The translations under genes were made by a program, and so were the position numbers. A model generated the notes under the pieces. It was not told where the DNA came from. It saw only the letters and a list, made by a program, of their open reading frames with translations, and did not search any database. A DNA stretch of 64,000 nucleotides from Hyaloraphidium curvatum (Eukaryota; Monoblepharomycota; Hyaloraphidiomycetes; Hyaloraphidiales; Hyaloraphidiaceae): assembly GCA_025558095.1 (NCBI GenBank), contig JAIVFI010000003.1:930001-994000 (forward strand). Reading direction: 5' to 3'. This document shows, in pieces, positions 51,742 to 62,118 of this stretch. The stretch's first letter is position 1. Each line of letters starts with the position of its first letter.

Positions 51742-52968
51742 ATGGAACACGACGCGTCGTTTCTGGCCGATCTCCAGTCGGCGGTGGTGATCAACGCGGC
51801 CGGAACGCTGTCACGTCTTGGTGGTGCCCTCGTGTCTCCCGCCGTCGCCGTGGCGATGGCGTCCGCCGCCACGCGTTCCTTCGACATGCCAAGGCTCCAT
51901 GCGGCAGCCAGCTGCGCCATTTCGCGTGCCACGGGCGCAGAAGCGGGATTGGTGACTCCCGGCGCGTCCGCCGCCCTCACACTGGCGGCAGCCGCCTGCA
52001 TGGCCGGCCTGGACCCTGCGGAAATTGCCGCGCTGCCTTCTCCTCCGCGATCGGGACGCAACGAGATCCTGATCGCAGTCACGCACCGCAACGGCTACGA
52101 TCGCGCGTTCCGGGTGGCCGGGGCAAAGCTCATCCATGTCGGAACGAACGACCGCGGGACGGATTGCGGCATTCGAGGGCCAGAACCCTGGGAGTATGCG
52201 GCGCAGATAACGCCCCGGACGGCCGCCATCGCCTTTGTCGCGTTCCCGGACTCCATGTTCGATCTGCCGGGGGTTGTGCGCGCCGCCAAGGCCGCCGGCG
52301 TCCCCGTGATCGTGGACGCGGCGGCGCAGCTCCCGCCCCTTTCCAACCTCAGGCTGTTCTGGGACCTCGGCTGCGACCTCGTCGCCTTCAGCGGCGGCAA
52401 GGCGATCGGCGGCCCGCAGGGATCGGGGATCCTGTGCGGGAGGCGGGACCTCGTCGCCAGCGCCTTTTTGCAGATGGTGGACATGGACGTGCTCGTGCAC
52501 CCCGTCAGCGGGTGGGTCCCGCCGCCGGAGTTCGTTCCCGATCCTTCGGTTTTGCGCGGCGCGGTGCCGCGTCATGGCGTCGGGAGGGGGCTGAAGGTCG
52601 GCAAGGAGCAGGTGGTCGGGCTCATCGTTGCGCTGGAGGAGTTTGTCGCGCGGGACGAGGCCTCGTGGCGCCGGACGGTGTGCGAGCGGCTGCGCAGGAT
52701 CGCGGGGGATGGGCTGCCCGGGTTCGAGGTGCGGATCAGGAACGCGGAGGGCGGGCCGATCCCGGTGGCGGAGGTCGACGTCGGCGGGGCCGAGGCCGCA
52801 CTGGCGCTCGTGGGTGCGCTGTTGGCCCGCGATCGGCCGGTGCACGTCGACGCAGGGGATGTGCGCTGGGGAAAAATCGCGATCAACCTCGCCGCCGTGG
52901 CAAGCGAGGAGGACGAGGAGCTGGCAAGGGCCTTGAGGGAGGCAGCTGCGGGCTTGGCCATCAAGTAA
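51742..52968 (+). CDS. SelA/DgaE-like PLP-dependent enzyme
   Basis: Fold-type I PLP enzyme of the SelA-like group (bacterial relatives include D-glucosaminate-6-phosphate ammonia-lyase and selenocysteine synthase). Intronless, 408 residues. Motifs: VVINAAGTLSRLGGALVSPA, TGAEAGLVTPGASAALTLAA, PVIVDAAAQLPPLSNLRLFW (cofactor Asp192) and VAFSGGKAIGGPQGSGILCG with Lys220 as the expected Schiff-base lysine; RHGVGRGLKVGKEQVVGLIV follows. True eukaryotic selenium synthesis uses SepSecS instead, so a lyase or aldolase-like metabolic role is more likely. Bacterial-type and intronless: a candidate for lateral transfer. An ATG 93 nt upstream is in frame. Confidence 0.88.
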   Translation: MEHDASFLADLQSAVVINAAGTLSRLGGALVSPAVAVAMASAATRSFDMPRLHAAASCAISRATGAEAGLVTPGASAALTLAAAACMAGLDPAEIAALPSPPRSGRNEILIAVTHRNGYDRAFRVAGAKLIHVGTNDRGTDCGIRGPEPWEYAAQITPRTAAIAFVAFPDSMFDLPGVVRAAKAAGVPVIVDAAAQLPPLSNLRLFWDLGCDLVAFSGGKAIGGPQGSGILCGRRDLVASAFLQMVDMDVLVHPVSGWVPPPEFVPDPSVLRGAVPRHGVGRGLKVGKEQVVGLIVALEEFVARDEASWRRTVCERLRRIAGDGLPGFEVRIRNAEGGPIPVAEVDVGGAEAALALVGALLARDRPVHVDAGDVRWGKIAINLAAVASEEDEELARALREAAAGLAIK

Positions 52969-53819
52969 GGCACATAGCCAGAAGTAGAACGATGATGCAA
53001 TAGGACCTATTGTACTCGGCAGCACGCGAAAGCTCTGCCGTGCTGGACAATCGATATGTCGGAAAACTAGTAAACAGCGATGGAATGGACAGGGCTCAGC
53101 GGACATGGCAATGGGCCGGGAGGCGAAGTAGGGTATGAGGATGGAGATACCGGCCTCGGGGGCGTGGATGGAAAGCGGGAGGAAGACGTCGGGCGGGTGC
53201 GGTTGTGTTGCAACCGCCCGGTGAGAGAGAGTAGAGCACAATGGGCTCCAGCGCAGCTCGGGAGAGAGGGCCAATCGTGTGGAATAGGGGCCGGCGGAGA
53301 AGTTTGGAGGTAAACAGCGCATGATCTGCCGTCATGCCGCCTCCGGGATCTACTCCGTTAGCTGTCGACGCCCACGCCAACCAGGGCGCCGCTCTGTACG
53401 ATCGGGAAACACCATTCCGTAAGCGATGTACCGCTTGCGCCCGTCTTTTGGACCTTGTGACCCGGCAAGCAGAGGCAAGTCGTCGCCATCGCGACGATGG
53501 CCCTTCGTCGCTTTGTCACAAGGCAGATCTCGTTCGTCCACCTCCCATGCCGCGACCCATATTGATGTGAGAAGAGTTCTTGGGCATGCTGGAATCAGGT
53601 CTCTTGCTCGCCAATGGCGTTGTGACGAGCTTGCATCCGCGGACCGGACAGTGCAGCGCGGGTGCGGGCGGTGGTGATGATCCAACTCTTTTCGGTCGGC
53701 CGTAGCACTGGCCTGCATGAACGGTGGGGTTCACAGATTTTCCGCTCGCGGTGTTGCGCGAGCGCCTGACCTGGACCCGCGAACGCTCCCTCCGGAGTTC
53801 GGGCGGGCTTCGGTCAGAA
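52969..53819. other. Intergenic, upstream of the kinase
   Basis: About 850 nt. Short frames on both strands (for example 53080-53313 plus, 53350-53718 minus) have no recognisable domain. An in-frame ATG at 53724 precedes the chosen kinase start. No tRNA, repeat or motif recognised. Confidence 0.45.
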
Positions 53820-56162
53820 ATGTCGCCGCCTTCCCGGCCTTTCCGCCCCTTACGGGCGGCGATCGCTTTCATCCTGATCTCAGCCGTCTTCGTTCCCGCG
53901 CGCGCCGGCTGCCCCGCGGCGACAGTCCGCCTGCGAGCCGCCCCGCAGCCGAATGAGCTCCCGCGGCGCGTCGTCGCCAACCGCGACGCTTCCATCGCCC
54001 CGCTCGACTATTTCTTCATGCCCGAAGACGGGAACCTCGGCGCCGGCGCGTTCGGCTCCGTCAGCGTAGGCCAGCTCAAGGGAGCAAGGCCGACAGGGCT
54101 TACCGAGGGCGAAGACTACCTCCGCGAGTTCGCGATAAAGTATCAAAAGTGGTACTCCCCTCCAATCGATGCTTGGGCCGAGAACTTGACGGCCTACGCC
54201 TCATTTTCGGAAGTTCACCTGGTAAGCATACCCTAGGGCCCCCGGCGGCGCAGCCGCGCTTGACCCTTGTGCCGAAGATGAGGCAGGTGGCCGGCGGGCC
54301 TTACCTCGCCAAGTTCTGGGGCAACTGGAGCGTTGCCCCGTGCACCCATCGCGGCGTGCGTAAGTTGCACTCGTTTAGCATCGCCCTCACGAAGGCCGCG
54401 ACGACGCTCGACAAGGAGGCCAGGGAGCGGGCCAACGCCAAGTTTTTCCCCCGCCAGTCTGGCGGCATCCCCGAGGCCGACGTGAAGAAGATCGTGGCGC
54501 AGATTGCGGTCGCCGTCGGCTGGCTGCACCAGAACGGCATCATCCACCGCGACCTCAAAATGCCCAACATCCTGCTGGACGGCGCAGGCAGAGTAATGCT
54601 TGGGGACTTCGGGTGCGCGATCAGGAACTCGGATATTCTCACGGGGAGGCCGCCTGAGATGCCAGAAGTCCGCGCCCGTATGAGCCCCCTGCGAAAGTGA
54701 GGCGAGAGGCTGTTGCCTGACCCTCATCCTGCGCACGCAGCTCCGTCCTGCGACATCTCCATCGTCGCGCCCGAAAGCATGCAAATCGTACCATTCCGTC
54801 GCGTTCCGGCCAACAGGGGCAAGCCTTTCTGTACGTCCCGCATCTCGTTGCACCGCGTCCCCGCCTCACAACGCCCAAAGACGACGCGTCGATCGACTGG
54901 TGGGCCCTTGGAGTGGTCACGTGGCAGATGCTCGCAGGCAACCCCCACAGCGACTCGCAAGCCCTCTTCAAGTTTAGCCCCCGAAGCCCAAACTGGATAC
55001 CGTACTGGAGGGGCCAGTTCGGAAAACCGCCCCCGCCCACGAAAGAGTGGATTAAACGTTCACGACTGGATTTCGTCGCCAGCGACGGGGCCAAGGGCTT
55101 TATTTTGGCCCTACTAAACCCGGACCCCGCCAGGCGGCTGGGGAGCTACCAGGCCGAAGGCCGCAAAGGTAGCATAGCCTGGCGGCCACGCCGAACGACG
55201 CTCAGCTGATCGGTACCCACGCAGGCTGGCACGCCATCCTGTGCCACCCCTGGCTCCGGGATGTCGACGAAGCCGCCATCATCCGGGACGGCGAAGCCGC
55301 CGCGCGGGAGGCCAACGCCCCGCTGGTCTGGCGCACGAGGGACGGCAAGCCGCCGGATCCCAAGCGGGACCTGATCGCGCAGCTCGGGCCAGCGGAAGAG
55401 CCACCTTCCGTAGCGGAGCTGGCCAGACAGATCGAGGAAGAGCCCGTGGTGGTCAGCACTGTGGTCGAGGAGGCGAGGCAGTATTCGCCGACTGCCGAAC
55501 AGGTTCAGACTCGGCCGCAGAGCGCAGACCGGGGCGGCTCCCACTCGAATGGCGGGGAGGAGGGCGCGGGAGCGCGGACGTCAGACCGTGACGAGGGATC
55601 CGTCAGCAGCTCTGACGATTCCACGTTAGCGTACTCGCAGAACCTACCTCCGCGGCCATCCGGCGACGGATCCGCATCCGGCGGAGATTCAGACGACTCC
55701 TCTCTCTCATACACGCAGGACCTTCCCCCCGGACCGCCGAGCCGTAGACCGGCCTCTGGCAGGCCCACCTCCGGAATGCGCAACTCCCACGGCGGGCGGC
55801 CGCACAGGCACACGGGCGGTTCCGGCGAATCCGAAGGCAGCTCTCCGTACAGCCAGGATCTCCCTCCAATCGTGAGCGACGGATCGTCTTCCTCCGGGGG
55901 ACCCGGGTCCGAGAGGGCATCGCAAGGGAGGGTGCCTTCCGGCCGCCCAGAGAGCGCATCCCGCGGCCGCGTGGGCTCGACGAGTGGCGGCGGCGGATCC
56001 GGGGGACCCTCGCGGGGGCGCCGCCCGAAGCCGTCGAAGCCTCCGCCGAGCGAGGCGTACGGGGCCGCAGAAGATGGCGGGGACGACGGCGACGCTCCGC
56101 CGGGCAGCTCGGCGTACGACGGGCCCATTGAGGAGGATTCGCTAGGCAGATTGACGATTTGA
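53820..56162 (+). CDS. Ser/Thr kinase with N-terminal signal peptide and repeat tail
   Basis: Exons 53820-54221, 54278-54696, 54741-55168 and 55225-56162 give 728 residues in phase. Start MSPPSRPFRPLRAAIAFILI opens a hydrophobic signal-peptide-like segment ending VPARAG. The kinase core is complete: LGAGAFGSVSVGQ (Gly loop), EFAIKYQK (Lys), SEVHLMRQV (helix-C Glu), IIHRDLKMPNILLDGAGRVM, LGDFGCAIRN, IDWWALGVVTWQML and an AGC-like end RRLGSYQAEG then HPWLRDVDEAA. The APE motif is degenerate (YVPHLVAPRP). The 270-residue tail is Ser/Gly-rich with three near-repeats YSQNLPP, YTQDLPP and YSQDLPP. A secreted or luminal kinase is suggested but unproven; a start after the hydrophobic part is possible. 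Confidence 0.83.
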
Positions 56163-56906
56163 AGTTGGGGCGACGTCGAGGAGTGGTGGGATTGAGTGGA
56201 TGTGTCTCGATGGTTTGGCCCGTTGCATAAAGTAAGGGGCAACAGCAGCTGCTTCCTTCATTCGTCGAGGACTCATCAGGACTCGGATCAATCGTCAATT
56301 TTTGGTGTTTTTGTCTTTTCGCGAACGGCTCGAATAACCGGGTCGGATTGCATGGGGAAAAAGAGAAGCTCTGAAGGTGTAGCCGGTCGAAGCATCCAAA
56401 ACATCAGCCCGCTGGAGCTTAACCTCCCCAACATCATGCGAGATGGCACACAGGCGCTATTCAAGAGTCGCACACCGTGGCGATCCGGGCTCGGTGGGGC
56501 TGATCGATGCGGCTTCCCGCCGGCAGTGAACGAAGCGAGAGCGAGGCACACATACGACGAAGCGCCTCAGGAGAAGCCACCGCCCTGCCCGTCGAGCATT
56601 CCGGAAGACTGAGGCTCAGAAGGCGCTAGATGCGGGCGAAGCGCGGGGCAAGGAACTGGCGGAAGCGAGCGGGGCGGCGATTGGAGAAGAGGACGGGGTG
56701 GCGGAACCGCATGGACGACTGGCAATGGCCCTCCACCGAAGCCGCGTGAAGCGCCGAGGAGGCAAACACTCGAGGGGTGGAGGTATTGTTGCAGGCGCCG
56801 ATCGTCCGCGTACGCCGGAACAGCGCACCTACAGTAAAGGTATCACCGCGAGACGCGCAGCGCGTCCCTGCAGCGCTGAGCTCACCTGTCCCCCACGACC
56901 TCAAGG
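56163..56906. other. Intergenic
   Basis: About 740 nt between the kinase and the small membrane protein. A plus-strand frame (56196-56612) contains MGKKRSSEGVAGRSIQ and similar but lacks any domain. The minus-strand frames are also unconvincing. It may hide a short unrecognised exon or 3' UTR. Confidence 0.4.
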
Positions 56907-57407
56907 ATGGCCGCCAGCACCATCCTCTGGGCCGCGCCCGCATTCGGCGACATTCTCGGCGGCATCGCGCTACTTTTGGGCCGCGGCGACCTCGTCGCGG
57001 GGGCCGTGGACGGGCAGGCCGCGCCGCTGGGCCTGCAGCCCGTCGCGCCCATCTTTGCGCCCAAGGAACCTACCCCCAGCCTCAAGGTGCTCGGCGTGGC
57101 ATTCGCGGCCCTCGGATTCTTCGAGCTGGTGCTCCGCGACAACGAGGAGTTCCTCGCCGCGAGCGTTGCCACGCACGCCCTTGCCGGTGCCGCGCTCGCC
57201 GGGATGGCCGCATCGGGGCAGCTTCCTTCGGGCATCGGCGTGCTGGCCGCGACCGACTACATGATGGGCTCGATGCACGCCGCCCTGCTGGTCTCCAAGG
57301 CCGGGGTCGAGGGCGCCGCGGCCGCAGCCGACAGGGTGGTCCCGCTCGTCGGGCCCGCGATCAGGGCCGCGGCCCCGCTCTGGCGCGCTCTGGGGTACTC
57401 CAAGTGA
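56907..57407 (+). CDS. Small hydrophobic membrane protein
   Basis: Intronless, 166 residues. Hydrophobic segments: ILWAAPAFGDILGGIALLLG, VLGVAFAALGFFELVL, ASVATHALAGAALAGMAA and IGVLAATDYMMGSMHAALLV. A conserved-looking LGFFELVLRDNEEFLAAS loop separates TM2 and TM3. The composition is Ala/Gly-rich. No family recognised. Reading frame, hydrophobic pattern and ATG context support a real gene. Confidence 0.62.
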   Translation: MAASTILWAAPAFGDILGGIALLLGRGDLVAGAVDGQAAPLGLQPVAPIFAPKEPTPSLKVLGVAFAALGFFELVLRDNEEFLAASVATHALAGAALAGMAASGQLPSGIGVLAATDYMMGSMHAALLVSKAGVEGAAAAADRVVPLVGPAIRAAAPLWRALGYSK

Positions 57408-57661
57408 TGCGGATCCGGGCATGGGCCGGGCTGGGGCGATTCGGACTATGGGATCGTTGGGGCTTCCCCTGACTGCTCGCCGAAGCGTACCGTCGACCAC
57501 TTCGCGTGCGGATGGGTCATAAATGTACGAGGCGTAGTCTCTAGGCCGCCATTATGCTTGGATTTATTCTTCAGTCCGGCGTGGGGCGGTTCCGCGCCTG
57601 ATTCGTTTCCAAACCATGCGCGACGAAACTCTGCCCGACACCTCCCAGGACCGGCCGAGAC

Positions 57662-59259
57662 TCATCCGCCGGGGCATGCCATATCGATCGTCACCCCCAC
57701 CCCCGCGCTCCTCAACACGCTCCACAAGCCTACCGCGACCGTGAACGCCGTCACCCCCACGGTCCGCACCATCCCCGCGTCCACGATCGCGCCGAACGAC
57801 CTCGCGCGGTGCAGCCCCGCATCGGCTGCGAACCCGCGCAGGATGCGCTCGTGCCACGTCACCGCGGCCGCGAGCGGCGATGAGGGAGGGGCGGCGAAGG
57901 CGAGGGAGCGGAGTTCGTAGGCGGCGGAGCGGTACTGCGCCGAAATTTGCTCGGGCTCGCTGTTGGCTGCCGCGAGGTTGGCGAGGTCGAACAGGAGGAT
58001 GGTGACGGACATGTAGGCGAGGTCCGCGAGGATCGGGCCGGTGATGCAGGAGGATGCGAACTGGGGTGGGGTGTCAGCTATGAAAGACGGTCCAAAGCAC
58101 CGGAGAAGCCCCATACCACGACGATCAGGGCGGCAATGCAGGCCCCCAATAATGCCAGGCGCACAACGAAACTGGTCCCGGCCGCCACTCCCAACCGCGC
58201 CCTCCATGCCGAGACCAGGGACGCGTGCAAAGCGACATAGGCCTCTCCTTCCGGCCTTCGGTGCTCCAAACGCTGGTCTGGATCGTCCGCGGCGGCTGCC
58301 AGCCGGGTTAGCAAGTCGTCGAGACAGAACTGCATCGCCCGCCGGCGGAGGCGCTTTTCGATCCTGAAAACGGCAACGTTCGACACCCCCGCGCTCGTAC
58401 CAATGACGGCGAAGAACACATGGGAGCCGGCGGCCGCGGTGAAGAACGCCAGGAGCGTGGCCGACCACGCGGTTGCCCATGTGGCCTGTGCAAATGTCAC
58501 TAGGACAGTCCACCACATTATGATGAGGTGGCAGGAAAACCCGCCGACCATCATCAGCGCGAAAGTGGCAATGTAAAAGACCTGAGCTTTCCGAAGGTCG
58601 CCCCCGCAGCAGGTGTCGTTTGGGCAGCTGCACAGAATGTCGTGGGGATCATGGCGGACGAGGAAGCGTTCAAGCTCGCTCCCCGGCCTTTCCGGCTCCC
58701 CGGCAGCCCGTTCCAACAGCCGGTAGCGTGCGACGACGGCGAAAATGTGTCCGTCGAGCGTCGACTCGCGGGCCTTTGCCGAGTGCTCGGGCATCCACGG
58801 ATCCGCCGACCTGGCGTAAAGACGGCCGCGGAAGGTGGGCACCTCCCACCCGGCGATCTGAACGGCTGTCGCCACGGTCATGGCGACGAGCTGGCGCGTG
58901 CCGGACGCGGGCGAGACGGCGCCGTTGAAAACCCACACGAGCGCGATGGCAAAGACTTTTCCGGCCTCGTAGACCGCGCGCTGCACGGGGAACGGCACGG
59001 CCGCGCCGACGGGGCGCATCGCGAACTGCAGCCGCACGAGCGCGCGGGCGGCGCCGCCGAGGGAGCCCAGGAGCCGCGCCGACGTCATTGGGCTTTCCTC
59101 GCGGGCGACGGAGGCGACCGGGGGCGTCGCGAGCGCGGCCAGCGAGGGCGCGAGGTCCGGCGGCGGCCGGGGCGTCGGGAACGCGGGGAACAGCGCGGCC
59201 CAGGCAGTGGGCGTCAGCTCCGGCGGCCACGGCGGAGGCGCCCTGCCCGCGGGCTTCAT
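57662..59259 (-). CDS. Polytopic membrane protein with Cys-rich loop
   Basis: Exons 59259-58117 and 58060-57662 (56-nt intron, GCTGAC branch) give 513 residues. After a Pro-rich N-terminus come TM segments VFAIALVWVFNGAV, LVAMTVATAVQIAGW, then a hydrophilic loop with CSCPNDTCCGGDLRK, then VFYIATFALMMVGGFSCHLI, IMWWTVLVTFAQATWATAW, ATLLAFFTAAAGSHVFFAVI, LALLGACIAALIVV and, after splicing, ILADLAYMSVTILLFDLANL and VGVTAFTVAVGLWSVL. The five-cysteine loop could bind metal or form disulfides. No family recognised. Confidence 0.68.
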
Positions 59260-59654
59260 TACGGCTGCGGAGCAGGAGACTGGAGATTTGAGAGCGTCAC
59301 GGCACTACTGTCTGGCGAGGCATCGTCTGACTTCCGGGTTCGATGTTCTCGTTGCATTGATCGGCTGTCTCCAGCGCCTCACCCCCAGACCTCCCCAGGA
59401 CCGGCCAGCCATGCTCTGATGCGCATTCATTCCCCATGAAGAAGATCATAATGCTACTTGGCTACTCCCAAAGAGAGCTAGCAACGGTTCCCCAGGATCA
59501 TCAAGAAGGAAGGGCTCGATGCACGACCTTCCGTTTCCCCGTCCCCGCCCACCCACGCAGATGGATCAAGATGCTTGTATTCTATCTCGAGGAAGCGATC
59601 AGTAGGCCATCTTTGGCGGTCGGGTGGCACGACATACCCACGACGATCTCGCGA
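59260..59654. other. Intergenic between two minus-strand genes
   Basis: About 395 nt with no recognisable gene. It should contain the promoter of the 59259 membrane gene and the 3' UTR of the cysteine-rich gene. Confidence 0.45.
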
Positions 59655-61511
59655 TCACGGGCCAACCTGGCCGGTGCACGAGGCGCAGGTCGAAGAGCAG
59701 CAGTTGGTGATGTTGACGTTGGCATCCGAGATGACGCAGCAGACGGCTGGAGGAAAACAATGGGGAGTCAGGTCCGAGCGGCCCGCGAATGCTAGCAGTC
59801 CGGACCAACCGTTCGAGGGGCAGCGGCCGCCACCAATTCCAGCTCCGGCTCCAGCATTGACCCCGAGGCAATCACTTCCGCTCCTGCAGTACGAATCGCA
59901 GACGATCTGCTTGTTGTTCTGACCGCAGCTCTTGAGGCACCTGGGTCGACGACGGAGGGTCAAGAGGCGGCGGCCGGGCGCCGATCGATGACAACTCACA
60001 GGCCGCACTTGTCGCCGCCGGAACCCGACAGGCAGAGCGGTCCGGTGCACTTCCCATTGTAGCACTTTGCGCCCTTGCTAGCGTCGCAGCAGGGAGGTCC
60101 CGTGGCCGTGCAGGGAGAGTCGAACGGGATGCACGAGACGCATGCGCCGTTGAGGCAAGCCTGGGTCGAGGGGCACTGCGTGATCCGGTTGTCAATGAAG
60201 CGTTGCAAGAGCCGCGCAAGCCCCTACGCAGGTGATCGAGCCGGTACTGCTGGTGCAGGTCGAATAGCCCGCCGTAGTGTTGCAGACGCACGAACACTGG
60301 TCGCTGCTGGGGATGAGGCCGGTCCCCGTGCACTGCATGATCGCGGGTGCCTGTCGGTCAGCACGGACGCAGCACCGACCGGGTGCCCGCACCCACGGTC
60401 GTGACGGGAGCCTGGCACGTGCCGCCGCAGCACACGTTGCCGGAGCAGCACGCCGTGGTGGTGCAGTCTCCTCCGGCGGCGACGCAGCAGGGGGTGGACT
60501 GGCACTTTCCGCCGCAGCAGTAGCCGCCGCAGCAGTCCGATCCGGCGGAGCAGGTGTACGTGTCCTTGGTGCAGCAGCCGGTTCCGGATGACGCGCATGC
60601 CTGCGAGGTCGAGTTGCACTGCAGAGTGACCAAGCGCTTCAGTACCAGGTCGGGGGAAAAAGCCGTCTGACGGCGACCCACGCAGATGGGAGAGCCGGTC
60701 ACAGAGTCAGTGCCGCACGTGGTGTACTTGGTGATGTCGCAGACGCACGAGCACTGGTCGCTGCTGGGGATGAGACCGGTCCGGAGCACTGCATGATCGC
60801 GATTGCCGTCGGTCAGCATCGAGGCGGCACCGACCGGATCCCCGCACCCACGGTCGTGACGGGAGCCTGGCACGTGCCGCCGCAGCACGCATTGCCGGAG
60901 CAGCACGCCGTGGTGGTGCAGTCTCCTCCGGTGGCGATGCAGCAGGGCGAGGACTGGCACTTTCCGCTGCAGCAGTAGCCGCCGCAGCACGTCGACGCAT
61001 CGGTGCACGTGTAGGTGTCCTTGGTGCAACAAGTGCCGGATCCGGTGCAGCTCTCCGTCGTCGAATCGCACTGCGATCGGAACCTGCGTCAGTTCACCGC
61101 GGCGACGAAGCCCCAAGGGGGATGACGTGGCGCCCCCACGCATTTGTACGGGCCGGTTCCGCAGACGGTCTTGCCGGAGGGGCAGTTGCAGACGCACGTG
61201 CCGCTGCCGCTGTCGTACTGGACCACGAGATCGGGCGTGCACGACGGCGACGGCAGCGCGACGACGCGCTTGGCGAGGCGGCGGGCGCCGGGGTTCTCGG
61301 CGGCGACGGGCTTGGCGGCGGGCGCGGGCTTGGCGACCACGGCGGGCTTGGCGTACTTGGCGGCGGGCACGGCAGGAACGAGGACTGCGGAGGCGGTGCG
61401 CGTCAAGGGGGCTCGCGCGGGGGAGGTGCCGGGGAAATGCCATCACATGACAGCCACGGCGAGCGCGGCGCCGAGCGCCGCGCACACCGCGAACGCGGTG
61501 GAATGCTTCAT
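59655..61511 (-). CDS. Modular cysteine-rich secreted protein with duplicated exons
   Basis: Starts MKHSTAFAVCAALGAALAVA (signal peptide). The exon 1-2 junction is unresolved. Exon 2 (to 61140) has LPSPSCTPDLVVQYDSGSGT then CVCNCPSGKTVC. Then come exons 61070-60848, 60788-60682, 60618-60397, 60332-60228, 60175-60000 and 59940-59655. Two module types alternate: a knot-like module (CCTKDTYTCSAGSDCCGGYC, then GGDCTTTACCSGNVCCGGTC) and a TGLIPSSDQCSCVC module, each present twice and almost identical at DNA level; introns between them also match. The end adds CLNGACVSCIPF and NITNCCSSTCASC. Phase-0 junctions suit exon duplication. Extracellular or wall protein inferred; no family named. Confidence 0.75.
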
Positions 61512-62118
61512 CTTGGTAGCGGCTTGCAGACCAGCAGCTTCGGTTGAGCTCTCGTGACCGTGGTCGGGGGATGGTGGTGATGAGTCGATGCCCTCCCATC
61601 CCTGTCAACGATGAGTCGACGACCCTGGGGTCGATTCACCGCCCGGTTCGCCGCGACTTCGACGCCCAGCAGCCCGATTTCCTTCACTTTTTTGCCGCTT
61701 CGGATTCCTGGATCCCGCCCGGAAACGGCCTCCGCACGCCGAGGGCCGACATGCACTACCGCCCAACTGCCCTCGGGCCCATTTGTCAGCGGGCCCCGAC
61801 CCAGGCCGAGCCCATCTCGCCGGCGGCTTTCTCGTGGCATTTCGTGGCGCCGTGGCCGGAAGCCGCGTCCGGTGCATGTTTGCCAACCCGTACGTGCACC
61901 GGATTGCCCCGTCGGCCCTTCCTCCCGGACGACCCGTGGACCGGACCTCCCATCGGCGCGGCACGAGATGGGCGCGATCGACGCCTCCGTCCCCGGGCAC
62001 TCCGGACCTCTGTCCACAGAACCCCGGGATCGGACCCTCCCGCGCCACCGTCGCCTCCATCGGCGGGGGCCCCGCGCCCCGCCATCTACCGTGCCCCTTA
62101 AGAAACCCCCGCTACACG
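61512..62118. other. Intergenic between two minus-strand genes
   Basis: About 600 nt between TAF12's stop and the start of the cysteine-rich gene. It should hold the latter's promoter. Long frames on both strands have no domains. No RNA gene recognised. Confidence 0.45.

Noticed and set aside
56196-56612. 138-codon plus-strand frame after the kinase
   Set aside because: No domain, no splice logic and poor codon pattern; kept only as intergenic.
59330-59360. cgggttcgatgttctc, which looks like a tRNA T-arm start
   Set aside because: The downstream bases do not close the T-stem and no D-arm lies upstream.
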